Positions 39,238 to 48,756 of a stretch of DNA of 64,000 bases are shown here, in pieces; within the stretch, counting starts at the first letter, position 1, and each line of letters opens with the position of its first letter. The notes beneath the pieces are model-generated. The model saw only the letters and a program-made list of their open reading frames with translations, had not been told where the DNA came from and searched no databases. The stretch is taken from NCBI GenBank assembly GCA_013289765.1, contig JABCZI010000002.1:434001-498000 (forward strand), written 5' to 3'. Made by a program: the position numbers and the translations under genes. The DNA comes from Acidobacteriota bacterium (lineage in GTDB: Bacteria; Acidobacteriota; Terriglobia; Terriglobales; Acidobacteriaceae).

Positions 39238-41373
39238 CTATTGCAGAGTTACTTTCATGTCGAGATTGTAGGCGACGAAGGCCCAGGTGTCGGCGGTTTC
39301 GTCGATTAATTTTGTGATGGATTTGCCGGCGCCGTGACCGGCTTTGGTTTCGATGCGGATCAGGACGGGAGCGGGTCCGGCTTGATCGGCTTGCATGGTG
39401 GCGGCGAATTTGAAGCTGTGGCCGGGGACGACGCGGTCATCGTGATCGGATGTAGCGATCAATGTGGGCGGATATTTTGTTCCGGGCTTCAGGTTTTGCA
39501 GGGGCGAGTAGGCATAGATGGCTTTGAATTCGGCGGGATCGTCAGAGGAGCCGTAGTCGGAGGTCCAGGCCCAGCCGATGGTGAATTTGTGGAAGCGAAG
39601 CATATCCATGACTCCGACTTCGGGGAGGGTGACGCCGAAGAGGTCGGGACGTTGGGTGAGGCAGGCGCCGATCAGCAGGCCTCCGTTGCTCCGCCCGCGA
39701 ACAGCGAGTTTGGGAGTTGAGGTGTATTTGTTGGCGATGAGCCATTCGGCGGCGGCGATGAAGTCGTCGAAGACATTTTGCTTTTTGAGTTTCGTTCCCG
39801 CCTGGTGCCACTCCTCACCGTACTCGCCCCCGCCGCGCAAGTTGGGTTGGGCGTAGATGCCTCCCATCTCGAGCCAGACGATGTTCGGCACCGAGAACGC
39901 AGGGGTGAGAGAGATGTCGAATCCACCGTAGGCGTAGAGCATGGTGGGATTTTCTCCGTCGAGCTTGATGCCTTTTTTGTAAGTCAGAAACATTGGCAGG
40001 CGGGTGCCGTCTTTGCTGTTGTAGAAGACCTGTTTGGTCTCGTAGCGGGAAGCGTCGAAGTCGACTTTGGGCTGGCGGAAGATGGTGCTTTTTGCGGCGA
40101 CGGGATCGTAGCGATAAACCGTGGATGGCGAAATAAAACTGGTGAACGTGAAGAAGGCTTCTTTGTCTTTGCGCTTGCCGCTAATACCGCCTACGGTGCC
40201 GATGCCGGGCAGGTCAACGTCGCGGAGAAAAGCGCCGTTCAGGTCGTGGACGCGAATTACGGTACGAGCGTCTTTGAGATAGCCGAGAAGAAAAGAATTG
40301 TTCACGACTGAAGCGAATTCAAGTTTGTCGGTACTCTGCGGGACCAGAGTTTTCCAGTTCGCGCGCTCGGGATGGCGGGTGTCGATGGCGAGGAGGCGTC
40401 CACGCGTAGCGTCGAGATCAGTCTGAATCCAGAAGACGGGACCGTCGTTGTCGATAAAATCGTAACGCGCGTCGAAATCGTCGAGAAGTTTTACGACTTG
40501 AGAATCCGGCTGGGTGAGGTCCTTGTAATAGACGCGGGTGTTGGGCGAAGTGCCTTGCGAAACGATGATCAGCAGATAGTGGCCGTCATCGGTGACGGAG
40601 CCTCCGAACATCATTTCTTTGTTGTCGGGGCGTTCGTAAATCAATTTGTCTTCCGACTGCGGCGTGCCCAGGCGGTGATAGTAAAGCTTTTGAAAATAAT
40701 TGGTATCGCGCATGGTGGCGCCGGTGGGTTCGTCATAACGGCTGTAATAGAAACCTTTGTTGTCCTTCGACCAGGAGGCACCAGCGAACTTCACCCATTT
40801 GACCAGATCAGGCAGATCCTTGCCGGTATCGACATTGCGAACATGCCACTCGTTCCAATCGGAGCCGGAAGCGGCGAGCGAGTAGGCCATCAGCTTGCCG
40901 TCGTCAGAAATCGCAGTGTCGGAAACGGCGATGGTGCCGTCGGCAGAGAGCAGGTTGGGATCGAGCAAGAGGCGCGGTTCGGCGGTGAGAGACTCGGCGA
41001 CTAGAAGGACGTTTTGATTCTGGAGTCCGTCATTGTGCTCGAAAAAATAGCGGCCGCCTTCTTGCTCGGGCGTGGTGAAGCGCTCGTAGTTCCATAGTTT
41101 GGTGAGGCGATTATGGATGGACTGCCGATAAGGAATTTGATCCAGATAGCTGAAGGTCAATTTATTCTCAGCTTCGACCCAGGCGTGAGTTTCGGCGGAG
41201 TCGGTGTCTTCGAGCCAGCGGTAGGGATCGGCAACTTTGACGCCGTGGTAGTCGTCAATCTGATCGCCGCGGCGGGCTGGCGGATAGGTTAGCTTGGACT
41301 GGGCGAGGGAAACGGTTACCGGGAGGGACAGGAAAAGCGAGAACAGAATTGCGGCGTGGCGGAGGAGGTGCAT
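39238..41373 (-). CDS. Prolyl oligopeptidase (S9A serine peptidase), exported
   Basis: 711 residues, signal peptide 1-24. It cuts peptides behind proline. The N-terminal part (YPPARRGDQIDDYHGVKVADPYRWLED) and a seven-bladed propeller (about 95-430) precede the alpha/beta-hydrolase domain. The nucleophile Ser lies in GRSNGGLLIGA (near 556), the Asp in DHDDRVVPGHSFKF (near 641) and the His in AGHGAGKS (near 678). The length is typical for S9A. Here the enzyme would act in the periplasm or outside on small peptides. No operon partner; it is flanked by family A repeats (39159 and 41490). Confidence 0.93.
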   Translation of the reverse strand: MHLLRHAAILFSLFLSLPVTVSLAQSKLTYPPARRGDQIDDYHGVKVADPYRWLEDTDSAETHAWVEAENKLTFSYLDQIPYRQSIHNRLTKLWNYERFTTPEQEGGRYFFEHNDGLQNQNVLLVAESLTAEPRLLLDPNLLSADGTIAVSDTAISDDGKLMAYSLAASGSDWNEWHVRNVDTGKDLPDLVKWVKFAGASWSKDNKGFYYSRYDEPTGATMRDTNYFQKLYYHRLGTPQSEDKLIYERPDNKEMMFGGSVTDDGHYLLIIVSQGTSPNTRVYYKDLTQPDSQVVKLLDDFDARYDFIDNDGPVFWIQTDLDATRGRLLAIDTRHPERANWKTLVPQSTDKLEFASVVNNSFLLGYLKDARTVIRVHDLNGAFLRDVDLPGIGTVGGISGKRKDKEAFFTFTSFISPSTVYRYDPVAAKSTIFRQPKVDFDASRYETKQVFYNSKDGTRLPMFLTYKKGIKLDGENPTMLYAYGGFDISLTPAFSVPNIVWLEMGGIYAQPNLRGGGEYGEEWHQAGTKLKKQNVFDDFIAAAEWLIANKYTSTPKLAVRGRSNGGLLIGACLTQRPDLFGVTLPEVGVMDMLRFHKFTIGWAWTSDYGSSDDPAEFKAIYAYSPLQNLKPGTKYPPTLIATSDHDDRVVPGHSFKFAATMQADQAGPAPVLIRIETKAGHGAGKSITKLIDETADTWAFVAYNLDMKVTLQ

Positions 41374-41489
41374 GAAAACCTCTGGGGATTGAATGGATGG
41401 AGCGATCTATTTTGCCTGTAGCTGCTGAAAAGAAGCAAGGAGGTGGCGGGGACCCTTGGAGGCCGATTGGTAGTTGCACGCTGATAGCG

Positions 41490-41555
41490 GTCCTTCGACT
41501 ACACAAGTATTCGCGCTAAGCGCGCAAATACTTGCTCCCGCTCAGGATGACAGAG
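41490..41555. repeat. Dispersed palindromic repeat, family A (copy 5)
   Basis: TCCTTCGACTACACAAG, inverted repeat TATTCGCGC/GCGCGCAAATA, CTCAGGATGACAGAG. It lies between jag and the peptidase gene, reversed relative to copy 2. Confidence 0.8.
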
Positions 41556-41561
41556 CAATCC

Positions 41562-42086
41562 TTAGGGAAGTGTTCGACGGGCGGGCTTGCTAGCGGCCGG
41601 TTTGTAAGCCGCGGGGTAGAGGACGACGCAGCGGTTGAAGCCTTCGCCATCGCTTTCAGTGCGTAGGTCGGTTTGATCGCGCAGGGCGAGGTGAACGATG
41701 CGGCGCTCGCGCGACGACATGGGAGCGAACTGGAAGGGAGTTCCGGTCTGGCGAACTTTTTCGGCGGCGACGCCGGCCGCCATGCGGAGTTCCTGAAAGC
41801 GCAGGGAGCGCTGGTTCTTGCAGTCGAAGGAAATCTTTTCGTGTTCGCCGGAAGACAGGCGGAGGATTTCGAGGGAGAGCAACTCGAGAGCGCGGAGAAG
41901 TTCGCCGCCGCGATCGAGGAGCAGGGCGGAGTCCGGTCCGGAGAAATCGACGAAGATTTCCGGTTTCTCCCACTCGCTCTGGGGAGGAGGATCGACGACG
42001 ATGCGGTACTTCAGGTGAAGACCTCCATGGGTGACGACGGACTGGAGGAATTCGTTGATCTTATTGGCGGCGGCGAGTTTGTCCAT
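41562..42086 (-). CDS. jag: KH/R3H RNA-binding protein Jag (KhpB/EloR)
   Basis: 174 residues. The first 80 residues fit a KH domain (FVDFSGPDSALLLDRGGELLRALELL). Residues about 95-165 hold the R3H domain, with PMSSRERRIVHLALRDQTDLRTESDGEG, the motif that binds single-stranded nucleic acid (usual R-x3-H). Jag lies next to yidC in many bacteria and affects cell elongation and RNA metabolism. The N-terminal Jag_N domain of Firmicute proteins is absent, and the tail is Pro/Ala/Lys-rich. It is separated from yidC by 174 bp of simple repeats, so its membership in the yidC operon is likely but not certain. Confidence 0.85.
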   Translation of the reverse strand: MDKLAAANKINEFLQSVVTHGGLHLKYRIVVDPPPQSEWEKPEIFVDFSGPDSALLLDRGGELLRALELLSLEILRLSSGEHEKISFDCKNQRSLRFQELRMAAGVAAEKVRQTGTPFQFAPMSSRERRIVHLALRDQTDLRTESDGEGFNRCVVLYPAAYKPAASKPARRTLP

Positions 42087-42260
42087 AGGGGAAGCTGGCA
42101 GCTTTCAGCTATCAGCCGTCAGCTCTCAGCTTGATCGGCGTGATGGCGGCGGTATTATTTATCCTTACGCTTAAAACCTTAACCACAGATGCACAGGGTA
42201 CCCAGTGGTTCAAGAATTAAATCTTATCGCACACGGCTCACGCAAGCTGAGAGCTGACAG
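42087..42260. repeat. Simple repeats between jag and yidC
   Basis: Units of CAGCT(T/A)TCAG and TCAGCTCTCAGC type at 42100-42128 and CTGAGAGCTGACAGCT at 42247-42262, with an ACCACAGATGCACAGGG fragment between them. The outer units are inverted to one another. Confidence 0.6.
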
Positions 42261-44075
42261 CTATTTATCTTTCTTGCGGGCGCGTTTTTCCATCATCTCA
42301 CGCATTTCGCGGCCTATCTTGGTGCGGTTCATGATGGCCTGCTGCGCGATCGAAATCAAATTGGTTTCCGCGTAGTACAAGTTCAGGCCAGCGGCGAAAT
42401 TAAAGAAAAGGAATCCCATGAAAAGGGGCATCATCCAGGTCATCATTTTCTGTTGCTGCGGATCCATGCCGGCTTGCGGCGTCATGCGCTGCATGGCGAA
42501 CATGCTGACGACCATCAGGATGGGCAGCAGGAGATAAGGGTCGCGCGCCGAGAGATCGTGGATCCAGAGCCAGTGGGCGTGGCGGAGATCGAGGGCGACT
42601 CCCAACATGCGGTAATACGCAATGAGGAATGGAAACTGGATGATCATCGGCAAACAACCGCCGGCAGGATTTACGCCCTCCTTTTTATAGAGGGCACTAA
42701 TCTCCTCATTCATCGCGGCTTTGCGCGGATCGCGGAGGCTATATTTCTTGTACTTCTCCTGAATGGATTTGATTTGCGGGGCGATGCGCTGCATCTTGAG
42801 CATCGACTTCATTTGCGTGATACGCAGGGGAAGCAGTGCAATGGTAATGATGAGGGTTTGAAGGACGATGGCCCATCCCCAGTTGGAGACGATGTGGTTG
42901 TGAGTCCACTTGAGCCAGAGGAAGAGCGGGCGGGCGAGGATGCCCCACCAGCCGAAGTCGACGATGCCGCGAAGATCTGGAGTGTCGTTTTTTATGGCGG
43001 GAACGGAGACGGCATCGAGGACGGCCAATTCTTTTGGACCGACGTACATGCGTTGCGTGGTAGGACCGTGAAGGTCGCCGACGGCGGCTCCCAGGACGTC
43101 AATTTTCGCAGTCTCGTTGGAGCCGGGCTTTGCAGGGACGTCCAAAGATTTGCGAAATGTGACCATGGCGGCGGTATTGGGATCCTGGGGGATGAAGATG
43201 GCGGTGAAGTATTGGTCGCCGGTACCCGCCCACTCGAATGGACCCTTGATGGTGTTGTCGCCACTAATATTTTTGACGGCGAGGCGCGAGACGAAGCTGG
43301 GAAAGACCAGCGCGGTGCGCTCGCTGGAAGCGTCGTTGTGGTAATCGATACGAGCCGCCGCGTAGGAGGGAGGAGCGACCTGGTCGCCGAATCCAGAGGG
43401 CCAAGCGGGAGCAGCGAAGATATCGGCACCGTTATAGACGACCGAGGTTTCGACGTTCAAAACATACGTGTGATCGAAACGGAAGGTCTTACGAACCACG
43501 ACATCCGCATCCGAATACTCGAAGCTAACGCTGGCTGGGGCCGAGAGATGGCCTTCGTTCGAGGTTACATAGAGAGCGGAATTCAAACGGTTGCGCAGAT
43601 TCTCATCATAAGTCCAGAGAGAAAGCGGGTAGCCGAATTTTGGAGCGGCGACTGGATTGACGAGATCGAGAAGGCCGTTCTGTGCGTCATTGTCGAACTT
43701 TTTGAGAATCCAGGATTTAACCTGGGCGCCGCGGTTGGTAAACGTGATGCGGTAAAGATCGTTTTCGATGACAGTTTCTGTTTCTGTGGAGGCCTGCTTG
43801 CTGACTGTGTTGACCGGCCTGATGGGGGATGGAGCCGATGCAGCAGACGCTGCGGTCACAGGCGACGTCGAGACAGGCTGCGGTGACGTGTGCTGATTTT
43901 GCGGCTGAGCGGCGGGCGCCTGCGGCATGTATTTCTTCAGCAACGGCTGAAAAACCATCAGAACGACGAACGTTAGAACAAAGACGAGAAGAAGCCGGCG
44001 CTCGGCGCCGGGTTCCTGTTGGGGATTTTTAAAGTCGGCCAAAGTCTTATTAAGTACCTCGGGGCCAAAGCCCAT
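42261..44075 (-). CDS. yidC: Membrane protein insertase YidC
   Basis: 604 residues, Gram-negative type. TM1 at about 27-45 is followed by a large periplasmic domain (about 95-370) with a Pro/Ala/Gln-rich start, then four membrane helices with the conserved hydrophilic groove. Signature pieces: SNWGWAIVLQTLIITIALLPLRI, PLRITQMKSMLKMQRIAPQI and NPAGGCLPMIIQFPFLIAYY. The C-terminus ends in a Lys/Arg-rich tail. YidC inserts proteins into the inner membrane alone or with SecYEG. It lies in the order rpmH-rnpA-yidD-yidC-jag, 98 bp behind yidD, with a family C palindrome in between. Confidence 0.97.
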   Translation of the reverse strand: MGFGPEVLNKTLADFKNPQQEPGAERRLLLVFVLTFVVLMVFQPLLKKYMPQAPAAQPQNQHTSPQPVSTSPVTAASAASAPSPIRPVNTVSKQASTETETVIENDLYRITFTNRGAQVKSWILKKFDNDAQNGLLDLVNPVAAPKFGYPLSLWTYDENLRNRLNSALYVTSNEGHLSAPASVSFEYSDADVVVRKTFRFDHTYVLNVETSVVYNGADIFAAPAWPSGFGDQVAPPSYAAARIDYHNDASSERTALVFPSFVSRLAVKNISGDNTIKGPFEWAGTGDQYFTAIFIPQDPNTAAMVTFRKSLDVPAKPGSNETAKIDVLGAAVGDLHGPTTQRMYVGPKELAVLDAVSVPAIKNDTPDLRGIVDFGWWGILARPLFLWLKWTHNHIVSNWGWAIVLQTLIITIALLPLRITQMKSMLKMQRIAPQIKSIQEKYKKYSLRDPRKAAMNEEISALYKKEGVNPAGGCLPMIIQFPFLIAYYRMLGVALDLRHAHWLWIHDLSARDPYLLLPILMVVSMFAMQRMTPQAGMDPQQQKMMTWMMPLFMGFLFFNFAAGLNLYYAETNLISIAQQAIMNRTKIGREMREMMEKRARKKDK

Positions 44076-44098
44076 TTCGCTAACTGAGGAGCTTTATC

Positions 44099-44122
44099 GC
44101 AGCGCTGAAGCGCTGTGCCACC
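44099..44122. repeat. Family C palindrome between yidD and yidC
   Basis: GCAGCGCTGAAGCGCTGTGCC, the inverted repeat AGCGCTGAAGCGCT. It lies in an otherwise compact operon, and may alter yidC expression as a transcript hairpin. Confidence 0.65.
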
Positions 44123-44173
44123 CAAAATTGGTTGCCGCATCGGTCCCAGCTGCAATTGCAGCGGAATTTTACA

Positions 44174-44419
44174 TCATAGTTTTCCGCACCGCGCCTGCCT
44201 AACCACGGGGTCGTATCCGCTACGAGAGAACGGATGGCAACGGAGAATGCGAACGCAAGCCATCCATCCACCGCGCAGAGCGCCGTAGCGTTCGACGGCC
44301 TCCATGGCATATTCCGAGCAGGTCGGCACGTAGCGGCAGGCCGGAGGCAGCAGGGGCGAAATAGCCCACTTGTAGACCCTCAGCAGTTGCAGTGTGACGA
44401 GTTTGGCGAAATTGCTCAA
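44174..44419 (-). CDS. yidD: Membrane protein insertion efficiency factor YidD
   Basis: 81 residues. It contains the YidD signature [26 protein letters not shown] with the PTCSEY core, and [11 protein letters not shown] near the end. YidD assists YidC-dependent insertion. The only in-frame start near the family N-terminus is a TTG at 44419, overlapping the rnpA stop (TTGA), so translation is probably coupled to rnpA. A later start is not available without losing the conserved N-terminal helix. The basic N-terminus suggests membrane association. Confidence 0.9.
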   Translation of the reverse strand: MSNFAKLVTLQLLRVYKWAISPLLPPACRYVPTCSEYAMEAVERYGALRGGWMACVRILRCHPFSRSGYDPVVRQARCGKL

Positions 44420-44910
44420 GATCGGCTTCCGGCTTGCGGTTGTCGGCTTCCCGCCCTTCTACTATTTGCGGTCTCAACCGTTGTTGCTGCAGAGGTCTGC
44501 GACAGTTTTTGTTCGATGACGGTGAAGGCGCGGCTGACTTCGTCCAGCACTTTGGAGAAGTCCGCGGTCAGCAACGACTTCTTGGGATTGATAACGACGT
44601 CGGCTGCAATCGTGCCCGACGGACGGGACATGCGAACGGCTTCGCGCAAGCGCCGCTTCATGCGGTTGCGCTGAACTGCGCCACCTAGGACGCGCCCTAC
44701 CGTGAACCCGACGCGCAGACCTTGGGGTGCGGATGCCTTACTCTTTCTTAGATCGGCCTCCGTATTTTCCTGCAATGCGGTCCGCGGCCAATAGAACACG
44801 GTCATGGAGGCGGAAAAGTGCCGGCGTCCCTGCTTGTAGACACGCTCGAAATCCGCGTGGCGCAGAAGGCGCGCCGTGCGGGGAAATCGTACTGCTTTCT
44901 TTGGCGGCAT
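44416..44910 (-). CDS. rnpA: Ribonuclease P protein component with repeat-derived tail
   Basis: 164 residues from the ATG at 44910, chosen because family members begin shortly before [20 protein letters not shown]; the frame is open to a GTG at 45006. The RNR motif [14 protein letters not shown] is clear, and [17 protein letters not shown] follows. The protein binds RNase P RNA and pre-tRNA leaders. Typical length is 115-130, so there is extra sequence: an insert after FYWPRT (about 45-60) and a C-terminal tail of about 16 residues ([16 protein letters not shown]) encoded by GGAAGCCG-type repeats like those ending hemE. It lies between rpmH and yidD, with a 4-bp overlap with the latter. Confidence 0.92.
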   Translation of the reverse strand: MPPKKAVRFPRTARLLRHADFERVYKQGRRHFSASMTVFYWPRTALQENTEADLRKSKASAPQGLRVGFTVGRVLGGAVQRNRMKRRLREAVRMSRPSGTIAADVVINPKKSLLTADFSKVLDEVSRAFTVIEQKLSQTSAATTVETANSRRAGSRQPQAGSRS

Positions 44911-45014
44911 CGCGAAGTCCGGCCGAACTCCCAGCGAGGCATCAGCCATCATGCCATCACGCTGCGACACACTGCTCAATGTCTCGACTGTGGAAATAAG
45001 CGGCACTAGAAATA

Positions 45015-45170
45015 CTACTCGCGGAAGCCAGGCTTCACGGAGACCCGCTTACGCCCTTTGGCGCGGCGGCGGGAAATGACCTTCTGGCCGCCTTGGGTCT
45101 TCATGCGCGTGCGAAAGCCGTGCTTCTTGCTTCGCCTGCGCCGGTTAGGTTGGAAAGTACGCTTGGGCAT
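45015..45170 (-). CDS. rpmH: 50S ribosomal protein L34
   Basis: 51 residues, [20 protein letters not shown] at the start and [10 protein letters not shown] near the end, a full match to L34 (usually 44-51 residues, Arg/Lys-rich). It is too short for a 60-residue cutoff and was found by reading the minus strand. It is the first gene of the rpmH-rnpA-yidD-yidC run; the next start chosen (rnpA, 44910) is 104 bp downstream. It is divergent from dnaA, the classical origin-flanking arrangement. A good promoter lies 49-78 bp upstream. Confidence 0.97.
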   Translation of the reverse strand: MPKRTFQPNRRRRSKKHGFRTRMKTQGGQKVISRRRAKGRKRVSVKPGFRE

Positions 45171-45808
45171 GAAAGATAGGTGCTCCTGATTCCGTCGACA
45201 GTGTTAGGGCAAACGATGAGTATAAATGACTGGACGGGGTGAGAGCAAAGGGTCACCCCCGCGGTTCGACCCACCAACCACTGGAATTGAATCTGTTTCG
45301 GATTACGTAGAAGTTCGGGAGCGGCGTTCTCGTCTCCTGCAGACACAATCACAGAGACACAACGAACCCATCTTTTCTCGTCTCGTCTGCGTCGTCTCGT
45401 CTGCATGGGCGCGTGATCTTTAACTTTCGCGTCTGGTTGCGGAGCTCAACTCTACGAAACAGCACGGATGATCTGCGCATTAATTTTTATTCTTTTTTCT
45501 GCGCCGGATTGCTCACTGCATCATTCGTGTTGCAGTTATATCTTCGCCACTTGACAGGTAGTGGGCTGCGGGTTCTGAATAGGGCACGCGAGAAAATTTC
45601 GTGCGAAGAGTTCCAGTACGCCGAAAAAAATTGTGCTACTATGCCGCACGGTCGGCTTTGAAACTCTCATTCAACAATTGCAACGGCGCACGACACAAGG
45701 GGCGCATTCCGCAGTACACTAAGAGTTCCATCAACGAGTAGCTAAACAGATTTTTGCACAGGCGCCCTCAAGCCAGCCGCCGGGACGCCACGGCGGGTAT
45801 TCATAATT
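45171..45808. other. rpmH-dnaA intergenic region, candidate replication origin (A)
   Basis: 638 bp without a gene. It contains the rpmH promoter, a TAATTTTTATTCTTTTTTCT AT-rich tract at 45481-45500, a TTGACA at 45551 and one DnaA-box-like TTTTGCACA at 45752-45760 (one mismatch to TTATNCACA). Direct repeats of TCTCGTCTGC lie at 45377-45402. The rpmH-dnaA gap is a frequent oriC location, but the number of boxes visible here is low. Confidence 0.35.
45219..45248 (-). promoter_or_regulatory. Promoter candidate for the rpmH-rnpA-yidD-yidC operon
   Basis: On the minus strand TTGCTC (45248-45243), an 18-bp spacer, then TATACT (45224-45219). This would give a leader of about 40 nt before rpmH. Confidence 0.6.
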
Positions 45809-47182
45809 ATGTCAGCTCAAGGCACAATCCTTTCCCCGAATCCATGGACGCGCATTCTGGATGCGCTGGAAAAAAAGATCAACCGTCATTCTTACGACAC
45901 CTGGTTAAAACCAACGCGCTACAGCCACGCCAGTGGCGGAATTTTATTTGTCCGCGTGCCGACCGCGGAGTTCCGTCACGCCGGCGATAAATACGCGGAC
46001 TTGATTCAGGAAGCGATCGATAACCTGGGCCTGGAATTCAACGACGTAAAGTTCGTGACTCCAGACGATGACCCGGCGGCTACTACGGTGCGGCACAACG
46101 GCGGACTTTCTGCGGCTCCGCCGTCGGCGCCTCCGTCGCAGGCGCGATTCGACTGGGATGGCGCGGCGCAACTGAATCCGCGATACACGTTTGACGCATT
46201 CGTGATCGGGTCCGGAAATCAGTTTGCACACGCCGCGTGTCAGGCTGTGGCGGAACGTCCATCGAAAGCTTACAACCCGCTGTTTCTGTATGGCGGCGTT
46301 GGTATGGGCAAGACGCATCTGATGCAGGCCATCGGACATGAAGTAAAGCGGCGGCAGCCGCAGGCGGCCATCTGCTACGTATCGAGCGAGAAGTTCACCA
46401 ATGACATGATCAACTCGCTGCGCTACGACAAGATGACGACATTCCGCGACAAGTTCCGCGGAGTGGATGTACTGCTGATCGACGACATCCAGTTTCTGGC
46501 GGGCAAGGAACGGACGCAGGAAGAGTTTTTCCATACTTTTAATGCGCTGCACGACACCATGAAGCAGATTGTGATTGCGAGCGATCGTTCGCCAAAGGAA
46601 TTGGCGGAGATTGAAGACCGGTTGCGCAGCCGGTTTGAGTGGGGCCTGATCGCAGATATTCAGCCGCCGGATCTGGAAACGAAAGTGGCGATCCTGCAGA
46701 AAAAGGCGGAGCAGGAGAAAGTAACGCTGCCGAGCGATGTCGCTATGTTCGTGGCGCAGAATATCCGGTCCAATGTGCGCGAGTTGGAAGGGGCGCTGAT
46801 CCGGTTGGTGGCGCACTCGTCGCTGATAGGGGCGGAGATTACGCTTCCTTACGCGCAACAGGTGCTCAAGAATTTTATCGATTCGCAGGCGCGCAAAGTA
46901 ACGATTGAGTCGATTCAGAAAATGGTGGCTGAACAGTTTGGGCTGCGCCTGGTTGAGATCAAGGCGAAGGACAATTCGCGGGCGATTGTTTATCCGCGGC
47001 AGATTGCGATGTATCTGGCCAAACATATGACAGAAGCTTCCCTGCCAGAAATTGGGCGGCAGTTTGGTGGAAAGCATCACACGACGGTTCTGCACTCGGT
47101 AGAGAAGATTGAAGAGGCTCGCAAGAACGACAAAGATTTAAACAGGTTAATCAATAAGCTGACTGAGCAACTGGGCGGATAA
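45809..47182 (+). CDS. dnaA: Chromosomal replication initiator DnaA
   Basis: 457 residues, normal length. Domain I (1-80) has the helix RHSYDTWLKPTRYSHASGG; the domain II linker (85-120) is Pro/Ala-rich and short. The AAA+ domain III shows Walker A GGVGMGKTH (162-170), Walker B VLLIDDIQFL (221-230) and the sensor motif EDRLRSRFEWGL. Domain IV has the DnaA signature GGKHHTTVLHSVEKI (421-435), which reads DnaA boxes. DnaA-ATP melts oriC and loads the helicase. It starts an apparent dnaA-dnaN unit, 303 bp apart, and is divergent from rpmH. Confidence 0.98.
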   Translation: MSAQGTILSPNPWTRILDALEKKINRHSYDTWLKPTRYSHASGGILFVRVPTAEFRHAGDKYADLIQEAIDNLGLEFNDVKFVTPDDDPAATTVRHNGGLSAAPPSAPPSQARFDWDGAAQLNPRYTFDAFVIGSGNQFAHAACQAVAERPSKAYNPLFLYGGVGMGKTHLMQAIGHEVKRRQPQAAICYVSSEKFTNDMINSLRYDKMTTFRDKFRGVDVLLIDDIQFLAGKERTQEEFFHTFNALHDTMKQIVIASDRSPKELAEIEDRLRSRFEWGLIADIQPPDLETKVAILQKKAEQEKVTLPSDVAMFVAQNIRSNVRELEGALIRLVAHSSLIGAEITLPYAQQVLKNFIDSQARKVTIESIQKMVAEQFGLRLVEIKAKDNSRAIVYPRQIAMYLAKHMTEASLPEIGRQFGGKHHTTVLHSVEKIEEARKNDKDLNRLINKLTEQLGG

Positions 47183-47485
47183 AAGAGAATTATTTGGCGT
47201 TTTGCACCGAGCAGCGCGGTATTCCTTTTCGATGGCTGTGAATCAGGTGTGGAAGCTGTGCAAGGGTCGGCTGAATTGGCGAAAGTGGAAATCTTCTTGT
47301 AGTAGCTCCGCTGAGCAGGGGACGGATTTCTCACATGAGGGTAGCGGGTTTATCGCGGTGAGAACAGGCGGGTTGGCAAAGTTTTCCACTTCTGCGAAGC
47401 GCCTACTGTTACTACTGGTTTAATAGGTTTTGTATTTGATATAAGGGAAGTAATAAAAGTAGCAAGCGGCAGGGGAGAAAAGTCT
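47183..47485. other. dnaA-dnaN intergenic region, candidate replication origin (B)
   Basis: 303 bp. It holds three TTCCAC-core sequences that could be divergent DnaA boxes: TGTGGAAGC (47248-47256), AGTGGAAAT (47285-47293) and TTTTCCACT (47382-47390), followed by an AT-rich stretch (about 47409-47460) that could be an unwinding element. None is a perfect consensus box. A strong SD (AGGGGAG) precedes dnaN. Confidence 0.35.
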
Positions 47486-48646
47486 ATGCCGGTCGAGGCG
47501 GTCGTTGCAGCGGGGACGGCGGTGGGAACGATGGAGATCACGGTCAGCAAAGTAGAATTGCTGCGGGAATTGACGGCGACGCAGGGAGTGGTCGAGCGTA
47601 AGACCACGATTCCTATTCTTTCCAATTATTTATTCGAGGCATCCGAGGGCAGGCTATCGCTGACGGCGACGGACCTGGATCTGAGCCTGCGAACGTCATG
47701 CAATGCGAAAGTGAAGAAGGACGGGTCGTGTACGATTCCGGCGCGCAAACTGCATGACTACGTAAAGCTGCTGCCGGACGCCGATATCACGATCAAGTTG
47801 CTGGAAAATCATTGGGTCAGCATTCGCTGCGGGCGATCGAATACCAAGATGGTGGGGATGGCGAAGTCGAATTTCCCCAGCTTGCCGGTGTTTCCGACCG
47901 CGGGAGTGGTGAAGATTCCAGGGCAGGTGTTGCGCGGATTGATTGCGCGCACTTGTTTTGCGATATCGAGTGAGGAGTCGCGCTACACGTTGAATGGCGC
48001 GCTGATGCTGCTGAAGCCGGAGTCGATCACCATGGTGGCGACTGACGGGCATCGGCTGGCGCATTGCGAGCGGAGCGGAGAGAAGTTTGAAGGCGTCTCG
48101 GGCGAGATGAAGACGCTGGTTCCGAAGAAGGCGATGGACGAACTGAAATCCCTGCTGGATTCGACGGACGCGGATACGGTGGAGTTTGCCAAAGACGAGT
48201 CGACACTTTTCTTCCGTATCGGATCGCGGCTGCTGACATCGCGCCAGCTTACGGGGCAGTTCCCGAACTTTGAGGCAGTCCTGCCAAAGGACAATAGCAA
48301 GAGCATTACGCTGAACAACTCAGATCTAAACTCGGCCATCTTGCGCGTGGCGCAATTTGCCGATGAACGCTCGCGAGCGGTGAGGATGAAGCTAGAGAAG
48401 GGCGAAGTAAAGATTTCCGCATCGTCGACGGAAGCGGGCGAGTCTGAGGATTCGATTGAGGCTCCTTACGATGGCGAGGTGCTGACCATCGGATTCAATG
48501 CGCAGTACCTGGTGGACTTCCTGAAAGCCGCCGGGACTGACGAGGTGCGGTTGGAGTTGAAAGATTCGCAATCCGCTGGGCAATTGCGGCCGGCTGAGGG
48601 CGACGATTATAAGTACCGGTATATCGTGATGCCGATGCGAATCTGA
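47486..48646 (+). CDS. dnaN: DNA polymerase III beta subunit (sliding clamp)
   Basis: 386 residues. Three clamp domains; recognisable parts are QGVVERKTTIPILSNYLFEA (domain 1), the ATDGHRLAHCE motif of domain 2 and YRYIVMPMRI at the C-terminus, which forms the binding pocket for clamp-binding peptides. Start: AGGGGAG lies 9 nt before the ATG at 47486, which favours this start although it adds 15 residues before the usual MEITVSKVELL (ATG at 47531). It tethers polymerase to DNA. recF, often next, is absent; mscL follows 110 bp later. Confidence 0.97.
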   Translation: MPVEAVVAAGTAVGTMEITVSKVELLRELTATQGVVERKTTIPILSNYLFEASEGRLSLTATDLDLSLRTSCNAKVKKDGSCTIPARKLHDYVKLLPDADITIKLLENHWVSIRCGRSNTKMVGMAKSNFPSLPVFPTAGVVKIPGQVLRGLIARTCFAISSEESRYTLNGALMLLKPESITMVATDGHRLAHCERSGEKFEGVSGEMKTLVPKKAMDELKSLLDSTDADTVEFAKDESTLFFRIGSRLLTSRQLTGQFPNFEAVLPKDNSKSITLNNSDLNSAILRVAQFADERSRAVRMKLEKGEVKISASSTEAGESEDSIEAPYDGEVLTIGFNAQYLVDFLKAAGTDEVRLELKDSQSAGQLRPAEGDDYKYRYIVMPMRI

Positions 48647-48756
48647 GCGGCGTCCCTAGAATCCTGCTCGTTCATCATATTCACTTCCAGACGGCTGCTT
48701 GACCTGCGGCCTTTCCTGTCATACATTTACGGCCAATCCTGTTCGGAGGCATTTCT

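Noticed and set aside
42453..43886. 477-codon plus-strand frame opposite yidC
   Set aside because: Antisense shadow of a clear YidC.
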